Made by a program: the position numbers and the translations under genes
Assembly: GCA_016748015.1 (NCBI GenBank)
Contig: JAAOMT010000128.1
Coordinates: forward strand, 503,538-567,537
DNA: 64,000 nt
Source: Geosiphon pyriformis
Taxonomy: Eukaryota; Glomeromycota; Glomeromycetes; Archaeosporales; Geosiphonaceae
Direction: 5' to 3'
In this document: positions 54,688 to 64,000 of the stretch, piece after piece
Layout of the letters: each line of letters opens with the position of its first letter
How positions within the stretch are numbered: position 1 is the first letter of the stretch
The notes under the pieces: generated by a model
What the model saw: the letters and a program-made list of their open reading frames with translations, nothing else
Told to the model about the DNA's origin: nothing
The model's database searches: none

Positions 54688-56805
54688 TCACTTCAAAAAG
54701 CCCAAAGATTTTTAATAACAGACCAGTCAACAAGTTGGTCTTTCTTGTTCCCACCACTCCCACTACTACTTCTACTACTACTGTTTCACAAATGGCTGTG
54801 AAAGCAAAAAATTCTAAAAAACAGCAGCAGGCAGTCATAACTGCTATGGTCACACTAAACTCCATTGTGGTTCCAGATGAGATCTTTGGTAAGATTTCCA
54901 CAGTAGCAGCCAGCCCTCTTTCTGATATGGATGGCAACAGCAGCAGCACATCTCCCAAGATGGGCCAAGATCAACCACTGGCTGTGTTGCCTGATGTGGT
55001 ACTCTCTGGCAGATCATCACCAATCCCAGTAGCAAAACAGCCCATTAATCTAGATGATCTCAAAGATTGGGCTGATTAGATAAAAATGAAATCAACTGTC
55101 CCTCCCCCAGTTTCTGGTGCTGCTGATGGTGGTGCTTGGGAGAATGTGAATGGTCATCAGAGATTCTCTGGTTGAGTGGCCTCCAATCTAGTACCTGGTA
55201 CTACATTTAAGATCAAAATGGCCCTGCTTGGTTTCTTGTTTCAGTTACTGCCTGGTTGTATTGGGCTTAAGTCAGTTTTATGAGATATTGTTAAGTTGTT
55301 CTATGTGGAATTTGCATTTCAGGAGAGCCTAAATGGTGCCACCAAAGTGGCCATCAGTGATGAGGTTTTTTTGACCACTCTTAAGATTGCACAGTCTTCT
55401 GGTGTGGCCTTTGTTTCTTCCTCTTCCTTGTCAGTTGTACTGCACAATGTACCTTTGGGTACTTCTTTTGATGACATTAAAACTGCTCTTGGCATTTTTG
55501 GTGTTGTCACTTCTGTTAAGTTGAAGCCTGCTGGCTTATGGCAATATGCTGTGGTTAATTTTAAGGACATTTTTTCTGCTGCTGCTGCTCTCTCTAACTG
55601 GTCTGTATTGGTCAAAAAAGATAGTGTTAGGATTCTTCCCATTACCAACCAAAAGAGGTTATCTCCTCTAGAGATGCATTCAAAGCTAAGTTAGTCAATC
55701 TTCTATTTGGCTGTACTGCCTTTGAGATAAGTAATTTGGTCTCCCAAGTTGGTGGCTGTACATGTTTTATTTCTCACTTCTCTGAATCTTATCAATGTCA
55801 ACGCTTTGCTGTGGTTATCTTTGATTCTTTGGAATCTCTGAATGTCACTGTGTCAAAAACTGGTACCTTGCATAGTTGTCGCATTTGGTGGGAAACTCTT
55901 GGGTGTCACTGCTGCTATAGGTGTCAAAACTTGAATCATTTGGCTATAGACTGCAATAAGTTGCCTTCTCTTCCACTTAAACTCCCTTTCAACACCTTTG
56001 ACAGCCCCAAAAATTTCAAATCTTCATTTGTTGGATCTAAATTTTATGCCAAGGCTGCTGCTTTTTTGGTTCCTTCTGGTGTTGCTGCTGCTGATATGGA
56101 CTTAAATCTTGGTGGTCCTCCCAAAACTGCGACACTCATGTTGCCTGCTGTCTCTTTTGTTCCCAATTCTGCTGTTAAATCTAGGTTGGCTTCTCTTGAA
56201 TCCCATCTTAGTGAACTATCTGTGTTGATAAAATCTTTAGTTGAACCTGTCAGTGCTCTGGTTGCATTGGTTACCAAATTGCTGTCTACTCCATCTGCAG
56301 TGGATGTGTCAGTTAAGGAATATGTGGATGGATTGACTAAGCAAAATAAAAACTTGGCTGCTGTTGCTACCATGATGCAGAAAAGAATGACATGCCTTGA
56401 GAAAATATGTAAACAGGCCTGCTTGGAAGATGGATTAGATGGTGATAACATAATTGATGATGTTGATAATGATGATAACACCTTCAATGTCATGATGCAA
56501 CTATGGGAAGATCAGTCTTCCAAAATCAAATCCAGTCCAAATCAGACTGCTAAGTGGATGAATGGTATGGTTAAAAATAATTATGAGCTTGTTAGTATTA
56601 TGGGTAAGATGTATGAATTAGATATGTTTGATACATTAGGTAGCAAAGGTAGTACTAGTGTATAGTTAGGGCTTTCTGCTTGTGGTTAGCTGTATCTTGT
56701 GATTTTTATATTATTGGGTAAGCTGGCTTTGTGAAACTGCCACATTACTGTGACTTAACTAATAAATGACCAGTGTAGCTACATGTTAACATAAAAAAAA
56801 AAAAA
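54688..56805 (+). mobile_element. HL copy in element E, main part
   Basis: Begins inside the HL N-terminal region (TSKSPKIFNNRPVNKLVF), without an HL 5' end. RRM-like unit (VVLHNVPLGTSFDDIKTALG, 55435), knuckle CYRCQNLNHLAIDC (55913, CCHC intact), coiled coil (LASLESHLSELSVLIKSL), divergent C-terminus (MQKRMTCLEKICKQACLEDG) and tail GSKGSTSV. Stops near 55077, 55172, 55282; shift near 55665. Poly(A) ends at 56805 and is followed by GTATGGGTGATTATT, the target duplication. The 5' portion lies inverted at 58705-58986. Confidence 0.85.
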
Positions 56806-58703
56806 GTATGGGTGATTATTCATATCTGCCACAACAATCAGAACACTTTGAAGCACACAACAAAAACAATCTAGACTTTATTGAACTCAATCCTTTGCTC
56901 TTCTGGTTGATTTGCTTTTCCATTAAAGAACAATCCAGCAGACAATTCCAAGACTTTTGGAACTAGTTCCTGAACAAGCATTCAGCTGAAACTTACACAG
57001 CTTATACAATCTATTACTTTGACCAAGCTTATTTTGAAGACAACTTTGAAGAAAAAAACAACAGTATCAATCAGCTTTTGTATTCTACAACCTTTGAACA
57101 ACAGCCTCCTGATTTCGAATATCTGAATCATCAAATCCACATTTGGATTGCTGCCCATCAAGCAACTGAAACTCCCTTTGAAACAGAAGAAGAAAGCTAC
57201 CAAACTGCTCCTGTTTTTGACCTTTTATCAAGTAAATTAGACTCATCTACACAAACAGTTACCCCTGAACCAATGGCTAATAACCCCATACAAGCAAACA
57301 TTCTGGCCGCCCTTCAAGGTATACAAACTGCTCTAGAAAGAAAAAACAATACCCCACTATCACTATTTAGAGGTGATACACAAAATCCAATTGAATGGTT
57401 GGATGATTTTGAAAGAGCTGCCACAGCCAACCAATATGATAAAGAATACAAGTTCCAAATCATTGGTGGTTATCTTCAAGACTCTCCTGCTATCTGGTTC
57501 TTACAAGAAACAGATGCCAATGCTCAACACTGAATAATCAGATAGACACCAACCAATGCTGAAGAAGAAAATACCTTTTTTACTATCCAGTTTGAGACCA
57601 AGTTCAGAACCCCAATATTAATATCCAAATGGCACATGGAATTGGAAAAAAGAACCTAAGGCCCTGGTAAGGTTGTGACAGAATATGCCAAAGCAATAAG
57701 AAAACTCATTAAATGGGTAGACTCTAGAAGAAATTAGACAGAAGAGCAGAAAATACATTTCTTCACAAAAAGACTGAGAACTGATCTATCATATGCTCTT
57801 TGGCCCCTTCTGGCCTTGAAAGATAATCTTACAATAGATATGGCCATTGAACTTATTCAGAGAATAGAAGACAATCAAAGGATGCACCTAGGATTCACAC
57901 TTCCAGTTTTTGCTTCTGCTCTTGTTATGATTCCTGCTTTTCAAATGACTGCTACTTCTTTTGCTGCCCAAACTCAAGACCCAAATGAACAGTTAATAGA
58001 TAGACTTACAGCTAATTTTGCCCAGCTATTAAAACCATTAGCCCAAGCAGTCAGAGACAACCAGCAACTCCAAAGATCCAGATTTGAACCCCACTTCAAT
58101 CAGCCCCAGCAACCACTATATCAAAGACAACAAAATTGTGGCCCACCTGTGTGCTATCACTGTGGACTAACTGGACACTTTTCCAGAGACTGTAACAATC
58201 CTCCATTGTCTCCTCCAGCTCCCAGAAATAATGACACCCAGAATAACAGATCCAACAATAATAATGTTCCTAATTAAAGACCCAATCATGCCAACATTAA
58301 TTTCTTTGAAGAAGATCCCTTAGTTGAAGCTACTGTTTATCAGCCTTTAAACTGGTAGGCACACCTTCAAAGGGTAAGAGTACAAGCCAACTAGAAGAAA
58401 ACCCCTTTTATGCTTTTAACCTAACTGATGATGATCATAATATGGATGAACTAACTATCAACATCTTTAAATCAACCAGAAAGAAGAAGAAAGCCAAGGT
58501 TGATTTCGTTTTAGACCCAAACAAAGTGTCCAAATCATCTACTGATAACAATGAACTGCCAAAGGCTAAGGTTTTTAAAAATCCCTCAAAGTTGGAACTC
58601 CCAAAAATTGTATAAAAATCTGGACCCTATTTTGTTGTCAAAAACCTCATGAAAACTTCTGCACACATTACATTTGGCCAACTGATGACTCATCCATAGT
58701 TCA
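56806..58703 (+). pseudogene. Ty3-B copy E: gag and pol start (inside the inversion)
   Basis: Gag from ATG 56808 (MGDYSYLPQQSEHFEAHN). The 151-aa frame 57078-57533 covers the capsid-like N-terminal part. Stops at 56964, 57531, 57543, 57656 and 57734. C-terminal frame 57816-58277 includes a Gln/Pro-rich region and an intact knuckle CYHCGLTGHFSRDC (58150). Gag ends TTA AAC TGG TAG (58358). Pol's N-terminal linker follows in the -1 frame to FGQLMTHP (58695), where it stops at the inversion breakpoint and would continue at 54687 on -. Confidence 0.85.
58346..58352 (+). promoter_or_regulatory. Putative -1 ribosomal frameshift heptamer (E)
   Basis: TTTAAAC, phased T TTA AAC in Gag, identical to B1 and B2. 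Confidence 0.75.
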
Positions 58704-58704
58704 G

Positions 58705-58986
58705 AGTGTGTCTTTTGGAAAGAACTTTGACTGGAGAAGAACAACCAGCCAAAGGTGAAGAAAATGAACCAGAAGCCACTAAAGGCAGCTTATTACTAGT
58801 ATTTTTCAAAGGAAATGTTGCCAGAACGTTTTGTCTAGTTGCTTCAATAACAGAGAGACCCTTTCATGTTAAAACTTTATTAATTACTATAGAAAAAGTA
58901 ATGTTTACAACTTTTTTATTCTTAGCTCTATTCATGGTCATGAAAATTAGGAGAGAAAAAGTTTAATTAACAATGATATTTTAATT
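58705..58986 (-). mobile_element. HL copy in element E, 5' portion
   Basis: On - from 58986: leader, ATG near 58942 (MTMNRAKNKKVVNITF), TGA at 58866-58864 (the shared stop), then SLSVIEATRQNVLATFPL and a Ser/Pro-rich part to KVLSKRHT near 58710. It stops about 32 bp before the point where 54688 takes up the HL sequence. Flanked by AATAATCACCCATAC (58987-59001), reverse complement of the duplication at 56806-56820. Confidence 0.85.
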
Positions 58987-59051
58987 AATAATCACCCATA
59001 CAATAAGAAACAAAGTGGAATTTGACAACCTCACAGGAAGCACTACTTTTA
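58987..59051 (-). other. Ty3-B copy E: gag start, leader and primer-binding site
   Basis: On - the primer site (59045-59029; first bases TAGTGCTTCCTGTGAGG, two changes from the family) and the leader to the gag start region GTATGGGTGATTATT. Gag then continues, after the HL insertion, at 56806. Confidence 0.8.
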
Positions 59052-59726
59052 TGTTATAGATTGGAGTAATAAGCTAATGGATAGCAAGGGAGAACAGGAT
59101 TGTAGGGTAATAGAAATAATCAAAGAGAATTCAACTTCAAAGAGCAAATTAAATAAGTATGGATTCAATATGCAAGATCAGTCTCATAAAATATCTCAGT
59201 TGCTATTCTTTTCAAAAGGTAACTGGTGAATCTGAAAGTAAAGGAATAGTCCATACTGTCAACAAATGATCACACTTGGTATAATTCTATGTCTCATGTC
59301 GATGTTCTTAAAATTCAATATCAAGTATCAAATATGCTCTTCAGTCACATTTTATTTAATAATCTTTAAATGCTACACTTATATGTTTCAGGAAAAGGGT
59401 AAAAATTAACCAACAAGTAATCTTTTATCTCAAGATGTTTGGATATTTGAAGGTAGAGAAAAAGAAATTAATAATAAGAAAATGATTAAGATAAAAGTTG
59501 TTATTTTATTTATTCTTGATTATTTTGAACATGCTTTTCTACAGCTAAGAGATTTATTCCTTATATAGCTGTCAAAAGTGGTCAATGATTAGGTCAATGA
59601 TCAGGTCAATGGTCAGATTATTGATCAGATCAATAATTACTATCTAAAAATAGTATGGCTAATTTATATGACATCAGTGGCTAATACATGTGATAATTAA
59701 TAAAAAGTATAAGTTTCAACTGTAAC
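59052..59726 (-). repeat. Ty3-B copy E 5' LTR
   Basis: 675 bp, TGTTATAG...CTGTAACA on +. Array of 5 units (59581-59640). Right flank GTAG is native ORF3 sequence of element B6 (compare TTGGTAGTAAAATGG in B1), so E inserted into B6. Confidence 0.9.
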
Positions 59727-60203
59727 AGTAGTAAAATGGATAAATATCTGTTGGAAAGTATAACAGCAGCTATACTTCCACCTTCCAACACAATTGGAAA
59801 AACACTCCAAGAAATCTTACTTATAGACAAAAACTTGTTATATAGAAAGCAATTAAAACTCTATGGTCATCTTGGTAAAATCATAGAGGATATGAAACTC
59901 ATGAAGAAAACAACTTCAGAGATACAGGCAGAAATTTTGGACATTATACAGTTAAATGTCTTAAGAGTTTTAACTATTGCTAAAAGAGCCAAAACTCTAA
60001 TACAAAGATTTGGTCTCTTAAATACAAAACTTATTTCACTTTAAGTGCTATATACTTTATCCACAAAAAACTTCAACAAACTAGTTAGCTTTGAGTTAGA
60101 TAAAACCCTTCAAATAGATTACTCTATGAATAGCTTGATTTCACCGAAGCTTAATTTCTTTGGAGAGGATAATGTTATGGTTGAAATTTATACTTCTTAT
60201 TAA
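59727..60203 (+). pseudogene. Ty3-B B6 ORF3, C-terminal two thirds
   Basis: From SKMDKYLLESITAAILPPS to the LTR-encoded end (VEIYTSY, TAA 60201-60203). Its first third lies on the far side of element E and is not in the window. TAA at 60042 interrupts; core IDKNLLYRKQLKLYGHLGKI shows more replacements than in other copies. Confidence 0.8.
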
Positions 60204-60906
60204 TTATTACATGTATTAGCCACTGATGTCATATAAATTAGCCACACTATTTTTAGATAGTAATCATTAACCTGATTAATAACCTGACTGTTGACCTGAT
60301 CATTGATCTAATCAATAACCTGATCATTGATCTGACCATTGACCTGATTATTGACCTAGTCATTGATCTGATCATTGACCACTTTTGACAGCTATATAAG
60401 TGATGAATCTCTTAGCTGTAGAAAAACATGTTCAAAATAATCAAAAATAAATAAAATAACAACTTTCATTTTAATCATTTTCTTATCACTAAATTCTCTT
60501 TCTCTACCTTCAAGTATCCAAACATCTTGGGATAAAAGAGTACTTGTTGGTTATTTTTTACCTTTTTCCTGAAACATATATATGTAGCATTTGAAGATTA
60601 TTGAATAAAATGTGACTAAAAAGCACATCTGATACTTGATATTGAATTCTAAGAGCATTAACATGAGACATAGAATTATACCAAGTGTGATTATTTGTTG
60701 ACAGTACAAAATATTCCTCTACCTTCAGATTCTCTGGTTATCTTTGAAAAGTATAGTGACTAAGATATTTTATGAGACTGATCTTACACATTGAATCTAT
60801 ACTTATTCAATTCGCTCTTTGAAGTTGAAATCCTTTTGATTCCTTTCATTACCCTACAATCCTGTTTTCCCTTGCTATCTGTTAGCTTGTTACTCCAACC
60901 TGTAAC
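60173..60906 (+). repeat. Ty3-B B6 3' LTR
   Basis: 734 bp, TGTTATGG...CCTGTAACA. Array of 10 units (60262-60381), TATA-like AGCTATATAAGTGATG (about 60390). Right flank GTAC lies within HL coding sequence. Confidence 0.9.
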
Positions 60907-61588
60907 AGTACAACTAACAAAGGAGAAAAAGAAACAGAGACCACACCAGAAGACTGTGCAATTTTAAGTGTGGTCAGAAAAACTTCATCATTAATAACCA
61001 CTTTAGTGGTGCCATTTAGAATCTCTTGAGAATCAAATTCCACATAAAACAACTTAACAGAATCTTTTGAAACAGACTTAAACCCAATACAACCAGGCAG
61101 CAATTAAACAAGCAATTAAGCAGAGCTATTTTGATCTTAAATGTAGTACCAGATACTAGATTGGAGATTATCTAACCAGAAAACCTTTGATAACCATTCA
61201 CATTCTTCCAAGCACTACTATCAGCAACACCAGAAACTGGAGAAAAAGCAGTTGATTTCATTTCCATCTGATCAGCCCAATCTTTAAGATCATCTGAAAT
61301 AATAGACTGTTTTGCTTTTAAAATTGGCAATAATTTGCCAAAGAGTACCACATTAAACAACATGGCCAGTGGTTGATCTTGGTCTATCTTAAGAAATATG
61401 CTGCTGCTATTGTCATTCATATCAGGAAAAAGACTGGCTGTTGCTGTGAAGATCTTACTCAAGATCTCATTTGGAACTACATAGGAATTCAGTGTTACCA
61501 AAGCAGTTGTGAGTGCCAGCTGCTGTTTTTTGGAATTTTTGGCTTTCATGACCATTTGTAAAGCAGTAGTAATAGTAGTAGTAGTGGA
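60907..61588 (-). mobile_element. HL copy H6, truncated main part
   Basis: On -, from the Ser/Thr-rich N-terminal region (MVMKAKNSKKQQ, 61555) through DLKDWADQMEMKSTAFSPVSG to the start of the first RRM-like unit, ending at 60907 against the B6 LTR. Frames 61555-61172 (127 aa) and 61103-60882 are open, with a stop or shift between. The remaining 3' part lies beyond B6 and is not in the window. Confidence 0.8.
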
Positions 61589-61673
61589 AAAAAAACTCTT
61601 TCTCTCTTAATATTCATAACCATGACTGAAGCTAAGAGCAAAAAAGTTGCAAACAGTACTTTTTCTATAGTGT
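61589..61673 (+). mobile_element. HL copy H6, inverted 5' end
   Basis: The HL 5' end (ACTCTTTCTCTC, then an ATG with TEAKSKKVANSTFSI) lies on + immediately beside the - strand main part, so the 5' end is inverted. It is cut at 61674 by the B7 LTR. Confidence 0.75.
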
Positions 61674-62403
61674 TGTTACAGATTGGAATAACAAACTAAT
61701 GGATAACAAGAGAGAACAAGATTGTAGGGTGATGGAAATAATCAAAGGGGATTCAACTTCAATGAGCAAATTGAATGAGTATGGATTCAATGTGCGAGAT
61801 TAGTCTCATAAAATATCTCAGTCACTATTCTTTTTCAAAGATAACTGGGGAATCTGAAGGTAGAGAGATAGTCCGTACTGTCAACAATTAATAACTGCTG
61901 GTATAATTCTATGTCTCACGTCAGCGCTCTTAGAATTCAATATCAGGTATCAACTTGTGCTCTTCAGTCACATTTATACAAATAGTCTTCAAATACTACA
62001 ATTATTCAAACAGGAAAAGGCCAACAAGTAATCTTTTATCCTAAGATGTTCGGATACTTGAAGGTAGAAAAAGGAAAATTAGTGATAAGAGAGTGATTAA
62101 GATGAAAGTTGTTATTTTTATTTATTTATTTGATTCTTGTCTGAGAGATCATTTTCTACAGCTAAGAGACTCATTGCTTATATAGCTATTGAAAATAGTC
62201 AATGACCAGGTCAATGACTAGGTCAATAATCAGGTCAATGATTAGGTCAGCAATCAGGTCATTGATCAGGTCAATGATCAGGTCAACAGTCAGGTCATTA
62301 ATCAAGTCAACAATCACTATCTAAAAATAGAGTGGCTAATTATATGACATCAGTGACTAATACATGTGATAACTAATAAAAATTATGGGTTTCAATCATA
62401 ACA
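61674..62403 (-). repeat. Ty3-B B7 3' LTR
   Basis: 730 bp, TGTTACAG...ATCATAACA on +. Array of 10 units (62198-62317). TATA-like sequence on - near 62185 (AGCTATATAAGCAATG). Left flank is GTTG. Confidence 0.9.
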
Positions 62404-63029
62404 TCATCCTCTCCAAAGAGATTGAGCTCTGGTGAAATCAAGTTATTTATAGGGTATTCTAATTGAAGGGTTTTGTCTAACTCAAAACTAACTAGTTTGT
62501 TGAAGTCTTTTGTGGATAGAGTATATAGTACTTGAAGCGAAATAAGCTTTGTATCCAAGAGACCAAATCTTTGTATAAGAGTTTTGGCTCTTTTTGCAAT
62601 GGTCAAAATTCTTGGGATATCTAAACGTATAATGCCCAAAATTTCCACTTGTATTTCTGAAGTTGTTTTCTTCATGAGCTTCATTTCTTCTATGATTTCA
62701 CCAAAACAACCATAGAGTTCTAGTTGCCTTCCATATGACAAGTTTTTGTCTATGGGCAAAATTTTTTTAATCGTTTTTCCAATTTTTATGGAAGGTGTAA
62801 GTATTGCTGCTTTTATGCTTTCCAGCAAATACTTATCTATTTTGCTACCAATTCTTTCTCTTCTGGTAGTGGTTTTTTTTGGTCTAATAACAGTATGTGT
62901 TCTATTGTTATCAGTTATGGTGGTTTGTTTTCCAATGATCAGAGTAGCATTTGGATAATTTTTGATCCAGTACTTATAAAAAGTGTAGAAAGCATTTTGA
63001 ATGTTTTGATCTAGAAAATAATTGTTCAT
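62373..63029 (-). CDS. Ty3-B B7 ORF3, open 218-aa protein of unknown function
   Basis: ATG 63029 (MNNYFLDQNIQNAFYTFYKYW) to TAA at 62373, uninterrupted and the same length as the B3 copy. The frame is also open upstream to about 63125 but without an ATG, so I place the start at the ATG shared by all copies. Same layout: aromatic N-terminus, basic KKTTTRRERIGSK, helical core with IDKNLSYGRQLELYG and MKLMKKTTSEIQ. The last codons (IETHNFY) are in the LTR. It lies just downstream of integrase on -. Function unknown. Confidence 0.75.
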   Translation of the reverse strand: MNNYFLDQNIQNAFYTFYKYWIKNYPNATLIIGKQTTITDNNRTHTVIRPKKTTTRRERIGSKIDKYLLESIKAAILTPSIKIGKTIKKILPIDKNLSYGRQLELYGCFGEIIEEMKLMKKTTSEIQVEILGIIRLDIPRILTIAKRAKTLIQRFGLLDTKLISLQVLYTLSTKDFNKLVSFELDKTLQLEYPINNLISPELNLFGEDDVMIETHNFY

Positions 63030-63125
63030 GTCAATTGAAAATACCTCTGTTTTTGGAATGGTGCATTTATTTATATCTGATTTTTGTTGATCATTTGGGT
63101 CGGTATTACCACAACAGGTAACCAA

Positions 63126-64000
63126 TCAGGTCATTTGTGATATTTCTTGAGTCGTGTGTCATGAACAGGGCAATTATTGAAGATTGTTCCATATTGATCT
63201 TATAAGATATAAGAACCATTGTTTAAAACTTTGTTGACTATAAAGAGTTCTTTCTACCAGCTAGAAAATTTATCACCATAGACATTGTCTCTGTCTGAAC
63301 AGTATTCTAAAACTAAGTTACTAACACTTAAGGAAAGTGTTTTATATGTTTTCTTTTTCTTAAGCTTCTCTTGGAATTGTTTTATCTTTTCAAAGGCAAT
63401 TATTCATGCTTCTACTAATGAGTCAAGAATAGTACCAAGTCTTCTTTGCAAAATGTCCTTGTAATCTCCTATTGTTATTTCTTCAAAAGATATTGTTTCT
63501 ATATTCATTTCTATTGGTAGAGTTGCCATTTGTCCATAGAGCAGATAAAAGGGTTCATAACTTATTATGTCATGATTCACAGTTCTGTAGGTGAACAAAG
63601 CTGAAGACAATACTTTGTCCCATAGGTTGGTTTCTTCATTGGTTTTGGCTAGGGTTTCACATAGTGTTCTATTGAAACGGGAAGAAAGTTTATAATTTAT
63701 TCCCATTTTTCTGCAAAGTTCTTCAACCAGTGTACTGAGAAAAGCTCTTCCTCTATCAGATAAAAGTTCTTTGGGGCAGCCATGGTGACAGATAATATTT
63801 TCATAAATGAAATTGGCAATTGAGACTGCTGTTTGATCTAGGGTGGCTCTTGCTTCTACCCACTTTGTAAGATAATCAGTAGCTGTGATAATGTATCTGT
63901 TGCCATCAGGAGTTATTGTTAAAGGTTCAACAACATCTATACCAATTCTGTCAAATAGTTGACCAACAGAGATCAGATAGATATCTTCCTTGCAATTGGG
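63126..64000 (-). pseudogene. Ty3-B B7 integrase (runs off the window)
   Basis: On - from 64000: integrase beginning at the EDIYLISVGQLFDRIGIDVVEPL region (Gly to Glu next to the first Asp), LLSDRGRAFLSTLVEELCRKMG (second Asp, about 63760), then KLSSRFNRTLCETL. A ~33-bp deletion near 63680 removes PQTNGLVE with the catalytic Glu. Frame 63706-63404 (100 aa) continues to LDSLVEA; a TGA follows, then the C-terminal domain with stops. The 5' part of B7 lies beyond 64000. Confidence 0.85.

Overview
The window is a transposon graveyard with no recognisable host gene in 64 kb. It is AT-rich eukaryotic DNA with poly(A)-tailed LINEs and Ty3/gypsy LTR elements. The protein families (a Ty3 polyprotein with a Cys-rich module and a dUTPase between protease and reverse transcriptase, and LINE ORF1 proteins with RRM-like folds plus a CCHC knuckle) resemble those I know from arbuscular mycorrhizal fungi (Glomeromycotina). 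That placement is an inference from family resemblance, not a database result. Names used here are provisional: Ty3-A (dUTPase family, 820-bp LTR), Ty3-B (LTR TGTTATGG...CCATAACA with a 12-bp tandem array), LINE-L (ORF1 plus an APE/RT/RNase H ORF2) and HL ('half-LINE', ORF1-like only, with LINE-L's 3' tail).

Layout. 1-1113: long inverted repeat. 1368-8444: Ty3-A copy on +, lacking 5' LTR and gag. 8470-8879: relic of another LINE. 8880-11743: second, far more decayed Ty3-A copy on - (A'), carrying a Ty3-B solo LTR (9985-10719). A' is interrupted at 11744 by Ty3-B copy B1 (+), whose pieces run to 39043. B1 gag is split by HL copy H1 (13332-15426 and 32558-32903). H1 is split by LINE-L copy L2 (15427-32546). 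L2 is split by a complete Ty3-B copy, B2 (-, 17369-24641, TSD ATAG), and by HL copy H2 (26415-28843, 14-bp TSD). B1 pol also carries a solo LTR (33975-34746, TSD ATAC). B1 ends in an LTR that also serves as 5' LTR of a second element, B3; this LTR is split by HL copy H3 (39238-41672). B3 gag is followed by LINE-L copy L3 (-, 43211-50574), then B3 integrase, an intact ORF3 and an LTR (to 53116). 53117-59726 is Ty3-B copy E (-) containing an HL copy, scrambled by an inversion of 54688-58704. 59727-60906 is the 3' end of B6 (+), 60907-61673 an HL copy with a 5' inversion, and 61674-64000 the 3' part of B7 (-), which runs off the window.

How the parts work. Ty3-B encodes Gag (CCHC), then Pol in the -1 frame after a conserved T TTA AAC heptamer (protease, Cys-rich spacer, RT, RNase H, integrase), then an uncharacterised 218-aa ORF3 downstream of integrase whose last codons lie inside the 3' LTR. 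Ty3-A has a 219-aa ORF at the same place. LINE-L encodes ORF1 and ORF2 with a short overlap. HL elements encode only an ORF1-like protein but share LINE-L's last ~130 bp and poly(A), so they probably depend on LINE-L machinery in trans. Nearly every coding region is broken, mostly by C:G to T:A transitions. The clear exceptions at ORF level are two ORF3 copies (51826-52482 and 62373-63029).
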